Source: Streptococcus oralis
Lineage (GTDB): Bacteria; Bacillota; Bacilli; Lactobacillales; Streptococcaceae
DNA: 64,000 nucleotides
Direction: 5' to 3'
Assembly (NCBI RefSeq): GCF_002386345.1
Contig: NZ_CP023507.1
Location: 558,001 to 622,000 of the forward strand
Part shown: one piece after another, positions 27,888-37,797 of the stretch
Numbering within the stretch: position 1 is the stretch's first letter
Layout of the letters: every line of letters starts with the position of its first letter
Made by a program: the position numbers and the translations under genes
The notes under the pieces: generated by a model
Told to the model about the DNA's origin: nothing
Database searches by the model: none
Seen by the model: only the letters and a program-made list of their open reading frames with translations

Positions 27888-28823
27888 ATGTCGGTTTTAG
27901 TAAGAGATGTCATTGAAAAACTCAGACTAGATATTGTCTATGGTGAAGGCGAATTACTTGAAAAAGAAATCAATACTGCGGACATTATGAGACCTGGTCT
28001 TGAAATGACGGGCTATTTTGATTACTATACACCAGAACGGATTCAGCTGTTAGGGATGAAGGAGTGGTCCTATTTAGTTGCCATGCCTGCCCAGAACCGT
28101 TATCAAGTTTTGAAGAAAATGTTTCTACCTGAAACACCTGCTGTTATCGTGGCTCGTGGTCTGGTAGTGCCAGAGGAAATGTTGAGGGCTGCTAGAGAAT
28201 GCAAGATTGCGATTTTAACCAGTCGAACAGCAACCAGTCGTTTATCTGGAGAACTTTCTAGCTACCTTGATTCCCGTTTGGCTAAACGTACTAGCGTGCA
28301 TGGTGTCTTGATGGATATCTATGGCATGGGTGTCTTGATCCAAGGAGATAGCGGTATCGGTAAGAGTGAGACAGGTCTTGAGCTTGTGAAGCGTGGACAC
28401 CGTCTAGTAGCAGACGATCGTGTAGATATTTATTCTAAGGATGAGATGACTCTTTGGGGCGAACCTGCTGAAATCTTGAAGCATTTGCTTGAGATTCGTG
28501 GAGTTGGGATTATCGATATCATGAGTCTTTATGGTGCGAGTGCTGTAAAAGATTCTTCACAAGTTCAGCTAGCAGTTTATTTGGAAAATTATGATACACA
28601 TAAGACCTTTGATCGTCTTGGAAACAATGCCGAAGAACTCGAAGTTTCTGGTGTAACGATTCCGCGTATCCGCATCCCAGTAAAAACAGGACGCAATATC
28701 TCCGTTGTTATTGAGGCGGCTGCCATGAACTACCGCGCTAAAGAAATGGGCTTTGATGCGACACGTTTATTTGAAGAACGCTTGACAAATCTAATCGCTC
28801 AAAATGAGGTGAAACATGATTAA
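27888..28823 (+). CDS. hprK: HPr kinase/phosphorylase
   Basis: The product is 311 aa; ATG 27888 follows AAGGAGG. A Walker A G-D-S-G-I-G-K-S lies near residues 152-159 and the family signature [10 protein letters not shown] near 203-212. The enzyme phosphorylates and dephosphorylates Ser46 of HPr according to glycolytic state, so it controls CcpA-dependent catabolite repression and PTS uptake. It heads a four-gene operon and overlaps lgt by 8 bp, a conserved streptococcal arrangement. Confidence 0.96.
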   Translation: MSVLVRDVIEKLRLDIVYGEGELLEKEINTADIMRPGLEMTGYFDYYTPERIQLLGMKEWSYLVAMPAQNRYQVLKKMFLPETPAVIVARGLVVPEEMLRAARECKIAILTSRTATSRLSGELSSYLDSRLAKRTSVHGVLMDIYGMGVLIQGDSGIGKSETGLELVKRGHRLVADDRVDIYSKDEMTLWGEPAEILKHLLEIRGVGIIDIMSLYGASAVKDSSQVQLAVYLENYDTHKTFDRLGNNAEELEVSGVTIPRIRIPVKTGRNISVVIEAAAMNYRAKEMGFDATRLFEERLTNLIAQNEVKHD

Positions 28824-29604
28824 TCCAGTCGCATTTGAAATTGGCCCCTTTGCTATTCGTTGGTATGCTTTGTGTATTGTAGCTGGTCTGGTTCTGGCAG
28901 TCTATCTTGCTATGAAAGAAGCTCCTAAAAAGAAAATTCTATCAGATGATATTTTGGATTTTATCCTGATTGCTTTTCCGGTAGCTATTTTAGGTGCTAG
29001 ACTATACTACGTGCTCTTTCGCTTAGATTATTATCTGCAAAATCCAGGTGAAATCATCGCCATTTGGAATGGTGGTTTGGCCATTTATGGAGGTTTGATA
29101 GCAGGGGCTATTGTCCTTTATATCTTTGCAGATAGAAAGCTGATTAATACTTGGGATTTCTTAGATATTGCAGCACCGAGCGTCATGGTTGCCCAGAGTT
29201 TAGGGCGCTGGGGGAACTTCTTTAACCAAGAAGCCTACGGTGCAGCAGTAGATAGTTTGGATTATTTGCCGGGCTTCATTCGTGACCAGATGTACATTGA
29301 TGGTAGCTACCGTCAGCCGACCTTCTTATATGAGTCGGTTTGGAATCTGATTGGATTTGCTTTGATTCTGATTTTTAGACGAAAATTGAAGGGAATCAGA
29401 CGTGGTCATATCACTGCTTTCTACTTGATTTGGTATGGTTTTGGTCGTATGATTATCGAAGGAATGCGGACAGACAGCCTCATGTTCTTTGGTCTGCGAG
29501 TTTCCCAATGGTTATCAGTTATCCTTATCGGACTCGGTATTTTTATCATACTTTATCAAAATCGAAAGAAAGCACCTTTCTATCATACAGAGGAGGAAAA
29601 ATAA
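28816..29604 (+). CDS. lgt: Lgt, prolipoprotein diacylglyceryl transferase
   Basis: The product is 262 aa, about seven membrane helices. Conserved blocks N-G-G-L-A-I-Y-G-G and [13 protein letters not shown] carry the substrate-binding residues. It transfers diacylglycerol from phosphatidylglycerol to the lipobox Cys of preprolipoproteins, which here include PstS (36919) and the amino-acid binding protein (41997). It overlaps hprK and its TAA abuts the ATG of the next gene. Confidence 0.95.
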   Translation: MINPVAFEIGPFAIRWYALCIVAGLVLAVYLAMKEAPKKKILSDDILDFILIAFPVAILGARLYYVLFRLDYYLQNPGEIIAIWNGGLAIYGGLIAGAIVLYIFADRKLINTWDFLDIAAPSVMVAQSLGRWGNFFNQEAYGAAVDSLDYLPGFIRDQMYIDGSYRQPTFLYESVWNLIGFALILIFRRKLKGIRRGHITAFYLIWYGFGRMIIEGMRTDSLMFFGLRVSQWLSVILIGLGIFIILYQNRKKAPFYHTEEEK

Positions 29605-29988
29605 ATGTTAGAAGTTGCATATATACTTGTTGCGATTGCTTTGATTGTCTGTTTAGTCTATTTGACAATCACGATTCAAAAAGCAGGTCGTATGATTGAT
29701 GAAACAGAGAAAACCATCAAAACGCTAAGCTCAGATGTGAACGTTACCTTGCATCAGACCAATGAATTGTTGGTTAAGGTCAATGTGTTAGCAGACGATA
29801 TCAATATCAAAGTTGCGACGATTGATCCACTCTTTACGGCGGTGGCAGACTTGTCAGAGTCAGTATCTGATCTCAACCAACATGCGCGTGTTTTAGGCAA
29901 AAAAGCTTCATCTGCTGGTTCAAAGACCATCAAAACAGGTGCAGGCTTGTCCGCTCTTCGTGTCGCAAGTAAATTTTTCAAAAAATAA
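29605..29988 (+). CDS. DUF948 (YtxG-like) membrane-anchored protein
   Basis: The product is 127 aa. A single N-terminal membrane helix (residues 2-23) is followed by a heptad-like region with repeated D-V-N / D-I-N segments typical of DUF948, and a basic tail ending K-F-F-K-K. ATG directly follows the lgt stop, with GAGGAAAA inside lgt as binding site. In Bacillus, YtxG and YtxH homologues are general-stress proteins encoded together, as here. Molecular role unknown. Confidence 0.8.
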   Translation: MLEVAYILVAIALIVCLVYLTITIQKAGRMIDETEKTIKTLSSDVNVTLHQTNELLVKVNVLADDINIKVATIDPLFTAVADLSESVSDLNQHARVLGKKASSAGSKTIKTGAGLSALRVASKFFKK

Positions 29989-30003
29989 AAAAGGAGAAAT
30001 CTT

Positions 30004-30402
30004 ATGGGAAAACTATCCTCTATCCTTTTAGGAACAGTTTCAGGTGCTGCTCTTGCTTTGTTCTTAACCAGTGACAAGGGTAAGCAAGTTTGTAGTCAAG
30101 CTCAGGATTTTCTAGATGATTTGAGAGAAGATCCAGAATATGCTAGAGAGCAGGTTTGTGAAAAACTAACAGAAGTGAAGGAACAGGCAACTGACTTTGT
30201 GCTGAAAACAAAGGAACAAGTAGAATCTGGTGAAATCACTTTTGATAGTGTCCTTGACCAAGCTAAAAACTGTGCTCGACAAGCGACAGAAGCGTCAAAG
30301 GAAAGCTTTAACAATCTCAAGGAGCAGTGGCAAGAACAGTCAACAACTCCAGACGTTGCTGAAGACCAAGAAGAAATCATCATCGATATTACTGAAGTAT
30401 AA
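30004..30402 (+). CDS. YtxH-domain protein
   Basis: The product is 132 aa with AAGGAG before ATG 30004. The N-terminal G-x-x-x-G-A-A-L-A-L-F-L-T-S-x-K-G-K segment is the YtxH/Gas vesicle-like membrane insertion motif; the rest is an amphipathic, coiled-coil-prone helix with a very acidic end. It pairs with the DUF948 protein upstream and ends the hprK operon at a terminator. Confidence 0.8.
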   Translation: MGKLSSILLGTVSGAALALFLTSDKGKQVCSQAQDFLDDLREDPEYAREQVCEKLTEVKEQATDFVLKTKEQVESGEITFDSVLDQAKNCARQATEASKESFNNLKEQWQEQSTTPDVAEDQEEIIIDITEV

Positions 30403-30404
30403 GG

Positions 30405-30442
30405 TATCACCATCTCTGGTTTTGGGAGATGGTGATTTTTAT
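30405..30442 (+). terminator. Terminator of the hprK-lgt operon
   Basis: ATCACCATCTC / GAGATGGTGAT stem with GGTTTTGG loop and T-run, directly after the YtxH stop codon. Confidence 0.92.
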
Positions 30443-30458
30443 CTGCAAGCCTGTCTTT

Positions 30459-30468
30459 GTGGTATAAT
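30459..30468 (+). promoter_or_regulatory. hemW extended -10, apparently leaderless
   Basis: TGGTATAAT (TATAAT 30463-30468) 7 nt before ATG 30476; no clear -35 and no Shine-Dalgarno in between. Confidence 0.7.
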
Positions 30469-30475
30469 AAATACT

Positions 30476-31606
30476 ATGCAGAAAAAACCAACGTCCGCCT
30501 ACGTGCATATTCCATTTTGCACACAGATTTGTTATTATTGCGACTTTTCAAAAGTATTTATCAAGAATCAACCAGTAGATAGTTACCTAGAGCATCTGCT
30601 AGAGGAGTTTCGTTCTTATGATATCCAAAAGTTACGAACTCTCTACATTGGAGGTGGGACGCCAACGGCTTTGTCCGCTCCTCAATTAGAAGTGCTACTG
30701 GCTGGCCTGACTAAAAATCTAGACTTGTCTGTCTTGGAAGAGTTGACTATTGAGGCCAACCCAGGAGACTTGGACGCGGATAAGATTGCGGTTTTGAAAC
30801 AGTCGCCAGTCAATCGTGTTTCCTTAGGTGTGCAGACTTTTGATGACAAAATGCTGAAAAAGATTGGGCGCAGTCATTTGGAGAAGGATATTTATGAAAA
30901 TATCGACCGTCTTAAATTGGCTGGTTTTGACAATATCTCCATCGACCTAATCTACGCTCTTCCAGGTCAAACTATGGCTCAGGTCAAGGAAAATGTAGCT
31001 AAGGCTATCTCGCTTGATATTCCTCATATGAGCCTTTATAGCTTGATTTTGGAGAATCATACGGTCTTTATGAACCGCATGCGACGAGGGAAGTTGCCCC
31101 TACCTAAGGAAGAGTTAGAAGCGGAGATGTTTGAGTACATCATCGCAGAACTGGAGCGAGCTGGCTTTGAGCATTATGAGATTTCCAATTTCTCTAAACC
31201 CGGATTTGAAAGTCGCCACAATCTCATGTACTGGGACAATGCCGAGTATTATGGTATCGGTGCGGGTGCTTCGGGTTATGTGGACGGGGTGCGTTATAAA
31301 AACCACGGTCCTATCCGCCACTATCTCAATGCGGTAGAGGCAGGAAATGCTCGGATTACAGAAGAACACCTGAGTCAAAGGGAGCAGATGGAAGAAGAAA
31401 TGTTCCTAGGCCTCCGGAAAAAATCCGGGGTTTCCATGACACGATTTGAGGAAAAATTTGAACGGTCCTTTGATGAACTTTATGGTGAAATCATCAGAGA
31501 CTTGGTTCAGCAAGGACTCATGAAAATCGACAGTGATCGTGTCCGAATGACAAAGAGAGGTCTCTTCTTGGGAGACACTGTAGCAGAACGATTTATTTTG
31601 GAGTAG
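30476..31606 (+). CDS. hemW: HemW, radical SAM haem chaperone
   Basis: The product is 376 aa from ATG 30476; a longer frame reaching back to 30230 merely runs through the ytxH gene out of frame. The cluster motif C15-x3-C19-x2-C22 in P-F-C-T-Q-I-C-Y-Y-C-D-F marks HemW rather than the CPO HemN (which has a fourth Cys instead of Phe). G-G-G-T-P and the HemW C-terminal domain (F-L-G-L-R-K-K-S-G-V) follow. It delivers haem to membrane proteins in other bacteria and does not make porphyrin; its client in a haem-auxotrophic streptococcus is unclear. First of a closely packed four-gene run. Confidence 0.92.
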   Translation: MQKKPTSAYVHIPFCTQICYYCDFSKVFIKNQPVDSYLEHLLEEFRSYDIQKLRTLYIGGGTPTALSAPQLEVLLAGLTKNLDLSVLEELTIEANPGDLDADKIAVLKQSPVNRVSLGVQTFDDKMLKKIGRSHLEKDIYENIDRLKLAGFDNISIDLIYALPGQTMAQVKENVAKAISLDIPHMSLYSLILENHTVFMNRMRRGKLPLPKEELEAEMFEYIIAELERAGFEHYEISNFSKPGFESRHNLMYWDNAEYYGIGAGASGYVDGVRYKNHGPIRHYLNAVEAGNARITEEHLSQREQMEEEMFLGLRKKSGVSMTRFEEKFERSFDELYGEIIRDLVQQGLMKIDSDRVRMTKRGLFLGDTVAERFILE

Positions 31607-31610
31607 AACA

Positions 31611-32348
31611 ATGGGCTTAACTTATCAAATGAAAATGAAAATTCCTTTTGATATGGCGGACATGAACGGTCATATCAAACTTCCAGATGTGATTTTGCTG
31701 TCCTTGCAAGTATCAGGTATGCAGTCGATTGAACTGGGAGTTAGTGACAAAGATGTGCTAGAACGTTACAATCTGGTCTGGATTATTACAGATTATGCGA
31801 TTGACGTGGTTCGCTTGCCTCGCTTTGCTGAAGAGATTACGATTGAAACAGAAGCATTGACTTACAATCGTCTTTTTTGCTACCGCCGTTTCACTATCTA
31901 TGATGAAGCAGGTCAAGAAATCATTCGCATGGTAGCAACCTTTGTTCTCATGGACAGAGACAGTCGTAAAGTCCATGCTGTCGAACCGGAGATTGTTGCG
32001 CCTTACCAGTCTGAGTTTGATAAAAAACTCATCCGCGGACCAAAGTATGCAAATCTAGAAGATCCGATCAGTAAAGACTACCATGTTCGTTTTTACGACT
32101 TGGATATGAATGGTCATGTCAATAATAGCAAATATCTGGATTGGATTTTTGAAGTCATGGGAGCAGACTTTTTGACCAAGTATATTCCAAAGAAAATCAA
32201 TCTCAAATATGTCAAAGAAGTGCGACCAGGTGGCATGATTGCTTCAGCTTATGAACTCAAGGGACTAGAAAGCAAGCATGAGATTATCAGTGATGGCGAG
32301 ATTAATGCCCAAGCTATGATTACTTGGCAAGAAATTGAAGCGAATTAG
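31611..32348 (+). CDS. acyl-ACP thioesterase (FatA/FatB-like)
   Basis: The product is 245 aa, two hot-dog domains in tandem. The N-terminal [11 protein letters not shown] and C-terminal [13 protein letters not shown] are the paired hot-dog signatures, the second carrying the catalytic Asp/Asn/His. It releases free fatty acids from acyl-ACP. It starts 4 nt after hemW and ends within 11 nt of the HAD gene, implying one transcript. Confidence 0.9.
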   Translation: MGLTYQMKMKIPFDMADMNGHIKLPDVILLSLQVSGMQSIELGVSDKDVLERYNLVWIITDYAIDVVRLPRFAEEITIETEALTYNRLFCYRRFTIYDEAGQEIIRMVATFVLMDRDSRKVHAVEPEIVAPYQSEFDKKLIRGPKYANLEDPISKDYHVRFYDLDMNGHVNNSKYLDWIFEVMGADFLTKYIPKKINLKYVKEVRPGGMIASAYELKGLESKHEIISDGEINAQAMITWQEIEAN

Positions 32349-32358
32349 AAAGGGCGAT

Positions 32359-33132
32359 ATGGCTTATAAAGGTTATTTAATTGATTTAGATGGAACTATT
32401 TACAAGGGGAAAGACCGAATTCCGACAGGAGAGGCTTTTGTCCATGAGTTACAAAAAAGAGAAATTCCCTACCTCTTTGTGACCAACAATACAACCCGAA
32501 CTCCTGAGAGTGTTCAAGAGATGTTGGCTAAGAATTTTAATATCAACACGCCTTTATCAACTGTCTACACGGCAACCTTGGCAACCATCGACTATATGAA
32601 TGACTTGGAATTGGAAAAGACAGTCTATGTCATCGGAGAAGCAGGACTCAAGGATGCTATCCAGGCTGCAGGTTATGCGGAAGACAAGGAAAATCCTGCC
32701 TATGTGGTCGTTGGACTGGACTGGCAAGTTGACTATGAAAAATTTGCCACAGCAACCCTAGCTATCCAAAAGGGTGCTCACTTTATCGGAACCAATCCAG
32801 ACCTCAATATCCCGACGGAACGTGGTCTTTTGCCTGGTGCTGGTTCACTAATTACACTTCTTGAGGTAGCAACACGGGTCAAACCAGTTTATATCGGGAA
32901 ACCAAATGCGATTATCATGGACAAGGCAGTTGAGCACTTGGGCTTGAAAAGAGAAGAATTGCTCATGGTCGGGGATAACTACCTGACAGATATCCGAGCA
33001 GGAATTGACAATGGCATTCCAACTCTCTTGGTGACGACAGGTTTTACCAAGGCAGAAGAAGTGGCTGACCTACCAATTGCACCAACTCATGTGGTGTCTA
33101 GCCTTGCGGAGTGGAATTTTGATGAAAACTAA
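32359..33132 (+). CDS. HAD-superfamily (subclass IIA, TIGR01457) phosphatase, NagD/AraL-like
   Basis: The product is 257 aa; ATG 32359 follows AGAAAGGG. HAD motif I D-L-D-G-T-I-Y lies near residues 8-14, motif [10 protein letters not shown], the conserved Lys in Y-I-G-K-P-N, and motif IV G-D-N-Y-L-T-D. Members dephosphorylate sugar phosphates and nucleotides with broad specificity; the physiological substrate cannot be deduced here. Overlaps the next gene by 11 bp. Confidence 0.9.
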   Translation: MAYKGYLIDLDGTIYKGKDRIPTGEAFVHELQKREIPYLFVTNNTTRTPESVQEMLAKNFNINTPLSTVYTATLATIDYMNDLELEKTVYVIGEAGLKDAIQAAGYAEDKENPAYVVVGLDWQVDYEKFATATLAIQKGAHFIGTNPDLNIPTERGLLPGAGSLITLLEVATRVKPVYIGKPNAIIMDKAVEHLGLKREELLMVGDNYLTDIRAGIDNGIPTLLVTTGFTKAEEVADLPIAPTHVVSSLAEWNFDEN

Positions 33133-33739
33133 ACTAACCTTTTGGGGAAGTATGCTCTTTCTCCTCTCCCTGTCTATCCTACTGACGATTTATCTGGCAT
33201 GGGTTTTCTATCCCATGGAGATTCAGTGGCTGAACTTAGAGGATCGAGTCTATCTAAAGCCAGAAACCATTCAGTACAATTTTCATATCTTGATGAATTA
33301 CCTGACTAATCCCTTTAGTCAGGTCTTAGAGATGCCAGATTTTCGTTCATCAGCGGCAGGTCTACATCACTTTGCGGTGGTGAAGAATCTCTTCCACTTG
33401 GTTCAGCTAGTTGCCCTAGTGACACTTCCAAGTTTCTATTTCTTTGTTAGAAAGATTGTAAAAAAAGGCTTTTTGCCCCTATATCGTAAAAGTATCCTAG
33501 CTCTAGTACTATTGCCTCTAATCATTGGCCTTGTAGGAGTGTTGATTGGTTTTGAGCAATTCTTTACTCTTTTCCATCAGATTCTCTTTGTGGGAGACGA
33601 TACCTGGCTTTTTGATCCAGCAAAGGATCCCGTTATTTGGATTTTGCCAGAGACTTTCTTCCTCCATGCCTTTTTACTTTTCTTTGCTTTGTATGAAGGA
33701 ATGTTTGGTTTCCTTTTTGTTAAAGCTTCAAGGAAATAG
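33122..33739 (+). CDS. TIGR01906-family integral membrane protein
   Basis: The product is 205 aa with four to five membrane helices (about residues 8-28, 90-108, 122-142, 178-200). It starts inside the HAD gene, so translation is probably coupled. The Y-P-M-E-I-Q-W-L-N and H-F-x-x-V-K-N-L-F motifs fit family TIGR01906, found next to this HAD phosphatase in lactobacilli and streptococci. Function unknown. Confidence 0.82.
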   Translation: MKTKLTFWGSMLFLLSLSILLTIYLAWVFYPMEIQWLNLEDRVYLKPETIQYNFHILMNYLTNPFSQVLEMPDFRSSAAGLHHFAVVKNLFHLVQLVALVTLPSFYFFVRKIVKKGFLPLYRKSILALVLLPLIIGLVGVLIGFEQFFTLFHQILFVGDDTWLFDPAKDPVIWILPETFFLHAFLLFFALYEGMFGFLFVKASRK

Positions 33740-33851
33740 TGGAAAAAGTTCTGTATTTTTAATAAAAAACGAGAGAAGTTGCTCTACTCCCTATTTATTA
33801 TTAGGTTATCCTAAAGATAAACTTGCAAAGCAGGAGATTTTTGCAGAAAAC

Positions 33852-33884
33852 AGTCTATTTTCTATGAAAAAATAGGCTTTTTTT
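33852..33884 (+). terminator. Terminator of the hemW operon
   Basis: AGTCTATTTTCT / AAAAATAGGCT stem and a seven-T run, 113 nt after the stop codon. Confidence 0.8.
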
Positions 33885-33895
33885 CTAAAAATACC

Positions 33896-33924
33896 TAGTC
33901 AAGCGCTTTATTTTTTTGTATAAT
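33896..33924 (+). promoter_or_regulatory. Promoter for the spx-like operon
   Basis: TAGTCA (33896-33901), 17 bp, TATAAT (33919-33924). An AAGCGCTT palindrome overlaps the -35 edge and weakly resembles a cre site. Confidence 0.6.
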
Positions 33925-33959
33925 AGAAATAGCAAGTATAGATAAAAGAAGAGAAAAGC

Positions 33960-34361
33960 ATGATTACACTATTTTTATCACCGAGTTGTACATCATGTCG
34001 TAAGGCAAAGGCTTGGTTAGAGACGCATAAAGTGCCCTTTCAAGAGCATAATATTATGACTAGTCCTTTAACAAGAAAAGAATTACAACATATTCTTTCC
34101 TTGACCGAAAATGGTACTGATGACATCATTTCAACTCGTTCAAAAATTTTTCAAAAATTGGATATTGATGTAGAGAGTATCTCAGTATCGGAGTTGCTTC
34201 AGTTGATTGAGCAATATCCTAGTCTTTTGCGTCGCCCAATTATTATAGATACAAAACGCATGCAGATCGGTTTTAATGAAGATGAGATTCGTGCTTTTCT
34301 CCCTCGTAGTTACCGTAAACAAGAATTGAAAGAAGCAACATTGAGAGCTGGTATAGGATAG
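33960..34361 (+). CDS. spxA: Spx-family transcriptional regulator (SpxA)
   Basis: The product is 133 aa, ArsC/Spx thioredoxin-like fold. The redox switch C-T-S-C is at residues 10-13 (P-S-C-T-S-C-R-K-A), and R-R-P-I-I-I-D in the C-terminal half is Spx-typical. Spx binds the RNA polymerase alpha C-terminal domain and adjusts transcription under thiol/oxidative stress. Mitis streptococci carry two paralogues; I cannot say from this alone which it is. Its stop codon abuts the UPF0223 gene. Confidence 0.9.
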   Translation: MITLFLSPSCTSCRKAKAWLETHKVPFQEHNIMTSPLTRKELQHILSLTENGTDDIISTRSKIFQKLDIDVESISVSELLQLIEQYPSLLRRPIIIDTKRMQIGFNEDEIRAFLPRSYRKQELKEATLRAGIG

Positions 34362-34640
34362 ATGAACAAACAGTATAGTTACCCACTAGATTTGTCGTGG
34401 AGCACTGAAGAACTTGCTTCAGTGCTTTCTTTTTTTAATGATGTTGAAGCTGCTTATGAAGATAAGGTAGAAGCAAAAAAACTGTTAGATTCCTATAAGG
34501 AATTTAAGTCTGTTGTCCCGAGAAAAAGTGAAGAAAAACGTTTAGGTCGCGAATTTGAGACGGTTAGCGGTTATTCCTGCTATCATGCGGTTCAATTAGC
34601 AAAAGAAAAAAGAGAAGGGAAGATTTCTCTTGGAAACTAA
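34362..34640 (+). CDS. UPF0223 family protein
   Basis: The product is 92 aa, small and acidic/helical. [11 protein letters not shown] at the start and the Y-K-E-F-K-x-V-V-P-x-K-x-E-E-K segment match UPF0223 (Bacillus YktA). Function unknown. Immediately follows spx and overlaps the next gene by 11 bp, so a single transcript is likely. Confidence 0.88.
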   Translation: MNKQYSYPLDLSWSTEELASVLSFFNDVEAAYEDKVEAKKLLDSYKEFKSVVPRKSEEKRLGREFETVSGYSCYHAVQLAKEKREGKISLGN

Positions 34641-35403
34641 ATTTGAATTTGCCAAACAGATTGTGCAAGAAGCTGCAGATTACATTTTGGCCCACATGCA
34701 AGAAGATTTGCAGGTCGAGCGCAAGTCTTCGCCTACAGACTTAGTGACACGTTTGGACAAGGAGGTCCAGGAACTCTTGGTTGATCGGATCAAGTCCTCC
34801 TATCCTGAGGATTTGATTTGCGCGGAAGAGGGCTGTTTACGTGCTGCAGTCGGTCAAGGTCCTGTTTGGGTGATTGATCCCATTGACGGTACCAATAACT
34901 TTGTCGCCCAGCAGGAAGATTTTGCCGTGATGTTGGCTTATTTTGAGGATGGTGTGGGCAAATTTGGTATTATTTATGATGTCATGAAAGGTGATTGTTA
35001 CCATGGTGGTGGTGCCTTTCCTCCTTGCCGCAATAATGATCCCTTACCGCCTTTTAAAAAGAAACCTCTTCAAGAATTTTTAGTTGCCGGCAACTCAGGT
35101 ATGTTTGAGAGCAATGAGTGGGGCTTGGCGGATTTGGGGCGAGCAGCGTTGGGTGTCCGTGTATATGGCAGTGCGGCCATTAGTTTTGCCAAGGTTTTAT
35201 CGGGTCGTCTTTTGACTTATATTACCTACCTGCAGCCATGGGATTACGCTGCGGCCAGTATCTTAGGGGAAAGTCTGGGTTATCGCCTTCTTACGGTATC
35301 GGGTGAGCCCGCTGATTTTAAAACGCGTCAGCCTGTCATGATGGTGCCAATCGAGATGCAAGAAGAGATTCAGTCTTATATCTACGAAAGGAAAGAAAAC
35401 TAA
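34630..35403 (+). CDS. inositol monophosphatase family (SuhB-like) phosphatase
   Basis: The product is 257 aa and starts at TTG 34630, preceded by GGGAAG inside UPF0223. Metal-binding motifs are present: E-E-G near residues 65-70, D-P-I-D-G-T-N-N-F near 84-92 and W-D-Y-A-A near 199-203. It hydrolyses phosphomonoesters such as myo-inositol-1-phosphate in relatives; the native substrate in streptococci is unknown. The following rRNA methyltransferase starts directly after its stop codon. Confidence 0.88.
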   Translation: METKFEFAKQIVQEAADYILAHMQEDLQVERKSSPTDLVTRLDKEVQELLVDRIKSSYPEDLICAEEGCLRAAVGQGPVWVIDPIDGTNNFVAQQEDFAVMLAYFEDGVGKFGIIYDVMKGDCYHGGGAFPPCRNNDPLPPFKKKPLQEFLVAGNSGMFESNEWGLADLGRAALGVRVYGSAAISFAKVLSGRLLTYITYLQPWDYAAASILGESLGYRLLTVSGEPADFKTRQPVMMVPIEMQEEIQSYIYERKEN

Positions 35404-36708
35404 ATGCAATTTCCAGAAGGATTTGTTGAAAAATATGAAGCGATACTAGAAGATGAGGCAAGAGACTTTCTTGCCTCTTTTAAACAAGAAGCGGTTTCGG
35501 CTTTTCGGGTCAATCCCTTAAAAGAAAGTCAGTTATCGTTTGCTGATGCTATTCCCAATACACCTTGGGGGTATTATGGTAAGGTTTCTGGGAAGTCACC
35601 AGAGCACGTGACAGGTTTCGTTTATTCGCAAGAGCCTGCAGCCCAAATGGTGGCCCAGGTAGCTCAACCCCTTCCCGGTATGAAGGTTTTGGACTTGGCG
35701 GCAGCACCAGGTGGAAAATCCACTCAACTAGCAGCTTATCTGGCTAATCAAGGAGTCCTTGTCTCCAACGAAATTTCAAGCAAGCGAGCTAAGATTTTAG
35801 TGGAAAATATGGAACGGTTTGGAGCTACAAACGTAGTCGTGACCAATGAGTCTGCGGATCGCTTAGCCAAGGTCTTTAAAGGATACTTTGATGTGATTGT
35901 CCTTGATGCTCCTTGCTCGGGTGAAGGGATGTTCCGTAAACAACCAGATGCCATGGATTATTGGAACATCGACTATCCGAATCAATGTGCCAGTCTCCAA
36001 AGAAAGATTTTAGAAGATGCAGTCACCATGCTTGCTGAGGGTGGCCGTCTGGTCTACTCGACCTGTACTTGGGCACCAGAGGAAAATGAAGAAATCGTCC
36101 ACTGGTTGCTGGATACTTATGATTTTGAACTGCTTCCAGTCGAGCATGTGAACGGTATGGTAGCAGGTATTAATCTTCCTGAAACGGCTCGGATGTACCC
36201 TCATCATTTTAAGGGAGAAGGTCAGTTTGTTGCCCATTTGCAATTCAAGGGAGAAAATCCAGCAGCCAAATTCAAAGCCAGCAAGACCAATCTTAGTCGT
36301 GAACAGCTGGCCTTGTGGCGGGAATTTGCCCAAAAACATCTCAAAGTGACACTAACTGGCCTTCTACAAACTTTTGGAGACCAACTTTATCTCTTGCCAG
36401 AGATGCTACCTGATCTAGGGAAACTCAAAATTGCCCGAAATGGACTTCATCTGGGTACTTTTAAGAAGAAACGCTTCGAACCAAGTTTTGCTCTGGGATT
36501 AGCCTTGAAACCAAGTCAAGTAAAACAAAGTGTTGAAATCAATGATGAGGACTTTGTAAAATATGTGGCTGGCGAGACTGTTCAATTGTCTGAAGCTCGA
36601 CCAAATGGATGGTACCAAGTTGTGGTTCAAGGAAACGGATTAGGCTTTGCCAAGGTAACGGGAAATGTTTTAAAAAATTATTATCCAAAAGGACTCAGAT
36701 TCAGGTGA
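35404..36708 (+). CDS. rsmF: RsmF-like 16S rRNA m5C methyltransferase
   Basis: The product is 434 aa. SAM motif D-L-A-A-A-P-G-G-K-S-T lies near residues 97-107; the two catalytic cysteines of the NOL1/NOP2/Sun family are in D-A-P-C-S-G-E-G (about 168) and Y-S-T-C-T-W (about 220). A C-terminal RNA-binding region (pre-PUA/PUA-like) follows, as in RsmF/YebU. It methylates C5 of cytidine in 16S rRNA; the exact position is not inferable. Last of the spx operon. Confidence 0.9.
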   Translation: MQFPEGFVEKYEAILEDEARDFLASFKQEAVSAFRVNPLKESQLSFADAIPNTPWGYYGKVSGKSPEHVTGFVYSQEPAAQMVAQVAQPLPGMKVLDLAAAPGGKSTQLAAYLANQGVLVSNEISSKRAKILVENMERFGATNVVVTNESADRLAKVFKGYFDVIVLDAPCSGEGMFRKQPDAMDYWNIDYPNQCASLQRKILEDAVTMLAEGGRLVYSTCTWAPEENEEIVHWLLDTYDFELLPVEHVNGMVAGINLPETARMYPHHFKGEGQFVAHLQFKGENPAAKFKASKTNLSREQLALWREFAQKHLKVTLTGLLQTFGDQLYLLPEMLPDLGKLKIARNGLHLGTFKKKRFEPSFALGLALKPSQVKQSVEINDEDFVKYVAGETVQLSEARPNGWYQVVVQGNGLGFAKVTGNVLKNYYPKGLRFR

Positions 36709-36714
36709 AAAAGC

Positions 36715-36743
36715 TAGTCAAAGAGCCTATTCTATGTTATAGT
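36715..36743 (+). promoter_or_regulatory. Candidate pst promoter
   Basis: TAGTCA (36715-36720), 17 bp, extended -10 TGTTATAGT (TATAGT 36738-36743). It gives a leader of about 170 nt before pstS. Confidence 0.5.
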
Positions 36744-36798
36744 GGAAGTATGAGTTTTTTCTGATAGTCTTTCATTATTACTTATATTATACGATGGA

Positions 36799-36843
36799 AT
36801 TGTCCGCTCCTAAGAATGTCTAGATAAAATAAAGCGGGACAAT
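36799..36843 (+). other. Inverted repeat in the pst leader
   Basis: ATTGTCCGCT (36799-36808) faces AGCGGGACAAT (36833-36843): an 11-bp stem with one bulged base and a 24-nt AT-rich loop. There is no T-run, so it is not an intrinsic terminator. Confidence 0.6.
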
Positions 36844-36918
36844 CATTGATGATAATTGGATGATCAGGACAAACGGAAGAAATCAGAACATTTATCATTA
36901 TGTTCAAGGAGAATAACA

Positions 36919-37797
36919 GTGAAAAAAAGAAAAAAGCTCGTCATGTCTCTTGCAGCTCTTTTGATGGCAGGTTCTCTAGCAGGATGTGCTAGCTGGATTG
37001 ATCGTGGAGAATCCATGACAGCCGTTGGTTCAACAGCTCTTCAACCTCTTGTCGAAGCAGCAGCAGATGAATTTGGTTCTAGAAACATCGGAAAAACAGT
37101 CAATGTTCAAGGTGGTGGATCGGGCACAGGACTATCCCAAGTCCAGTCTGGAGCAGTTGACATCGGGAACTCTGACGTCTTTGCAGAGGAAAAAGAAGGA
37201 ATCGATGCTTCAGCTCTGGTAGACCACAAGGTTGCAGTGGCTGGTCTTGCAGTGATTGTAAACAAGGAAGTGGATGTTGAAAATCTTACAACCGAGCAAC
37301 TTCGCAAAATCTTTACAGGTGAAGTGACCAACTGGAAAGAAGTTGGGGGCAAAGACCTGGCCATTTCAATCATCAACCGAGCAGCAAGTTCTGGTTCACG
37401 AGCGACGTTTGATACGGTGATTATGAATGGCCAAGCGGCAATGCAGAGCCAAGAACAGGATTCTAACGGGATGGTCAAGTCGATTGTATCCCAAACGCCT
37501 GGAGCCATTTCTTACCTGGCTTTTGCCTATGTAGATGACTCCGTGAAAAGCATGAAACTGAATGGGTATGAACCTACATCTGAGAATGTAACGACCAACA
37601 ATTGGCCTTTGTGGTCTTATGAACATATGTACACACTTGGTCAGCCAAATGAGTTAGCTGCTGAATTCCTGAATTTCGTCCTCTCAGATGAAGCCCAAAA
37701 TGGGATTGTTAAGGGAATGGGCTATATCTCTATCAATGAAATGAAAGTCCAAAAGGATGCTTCAGGTACCGTTACAGCAGTAGAAGGAGGTCAATAA
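36919..37797 (+). CDS. pstS: PstS, phosphate-binding lipoprotein
   Basis: The product is 292 aa and starts at GTG 36919 with AAGGAGA upstream; earlier in-frame codons lack a signal peptide. K-K-R-K-K then a hydrophobic core and the lipobox L-A-G-C (Cys about residue 23). The phosphate-binding pattern G-S-T-A-L-Q-P and G-G-G-S-G-T-G near the N-terminus is typical of PstS. It captures phosphate for the PstCAB importer encoded next; its stop overlaps the pstC start. Confidence 0.93.
   Translation: MKKRKKLVMSLAALLMAGSLAGCASWIDRGESMTAVGSTALQPLVEAAADEFGSRNIGKTVNVQGGGSGTGLSQVQSGAVDIGNSDVFAEEKEGIDASALVDHKVAVAGLAVIVNKEVDVENLTTEQLRKIFTGEVTNWKEVGGKDLAISIINRAASSGSRATFDTVIMNGQAAMQSQEQDSNGMVKSIVSQTPGAISYLAFAYVDDSVKSMKLNGYEPTSENVTTNNWPLWSYEHMYTLGQPNELAAEFLNFVLSDEAQNGIVKGMGYISINEMKVQKDASGTVTAVEGGQ

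Noticed and set aside
30230..30475. Extended open frame upstream of hemW
   Set aside because: It runs out of frame through ytxH and its terminator; HemW homology starts at M-Q-K-K-P at 30476.
33893..33912. cre-like sequence around AAGCGCTT before spx
   Set aside because: Only about 10 of 14 positions fit the consensus, and a -35 box already explains the bases.
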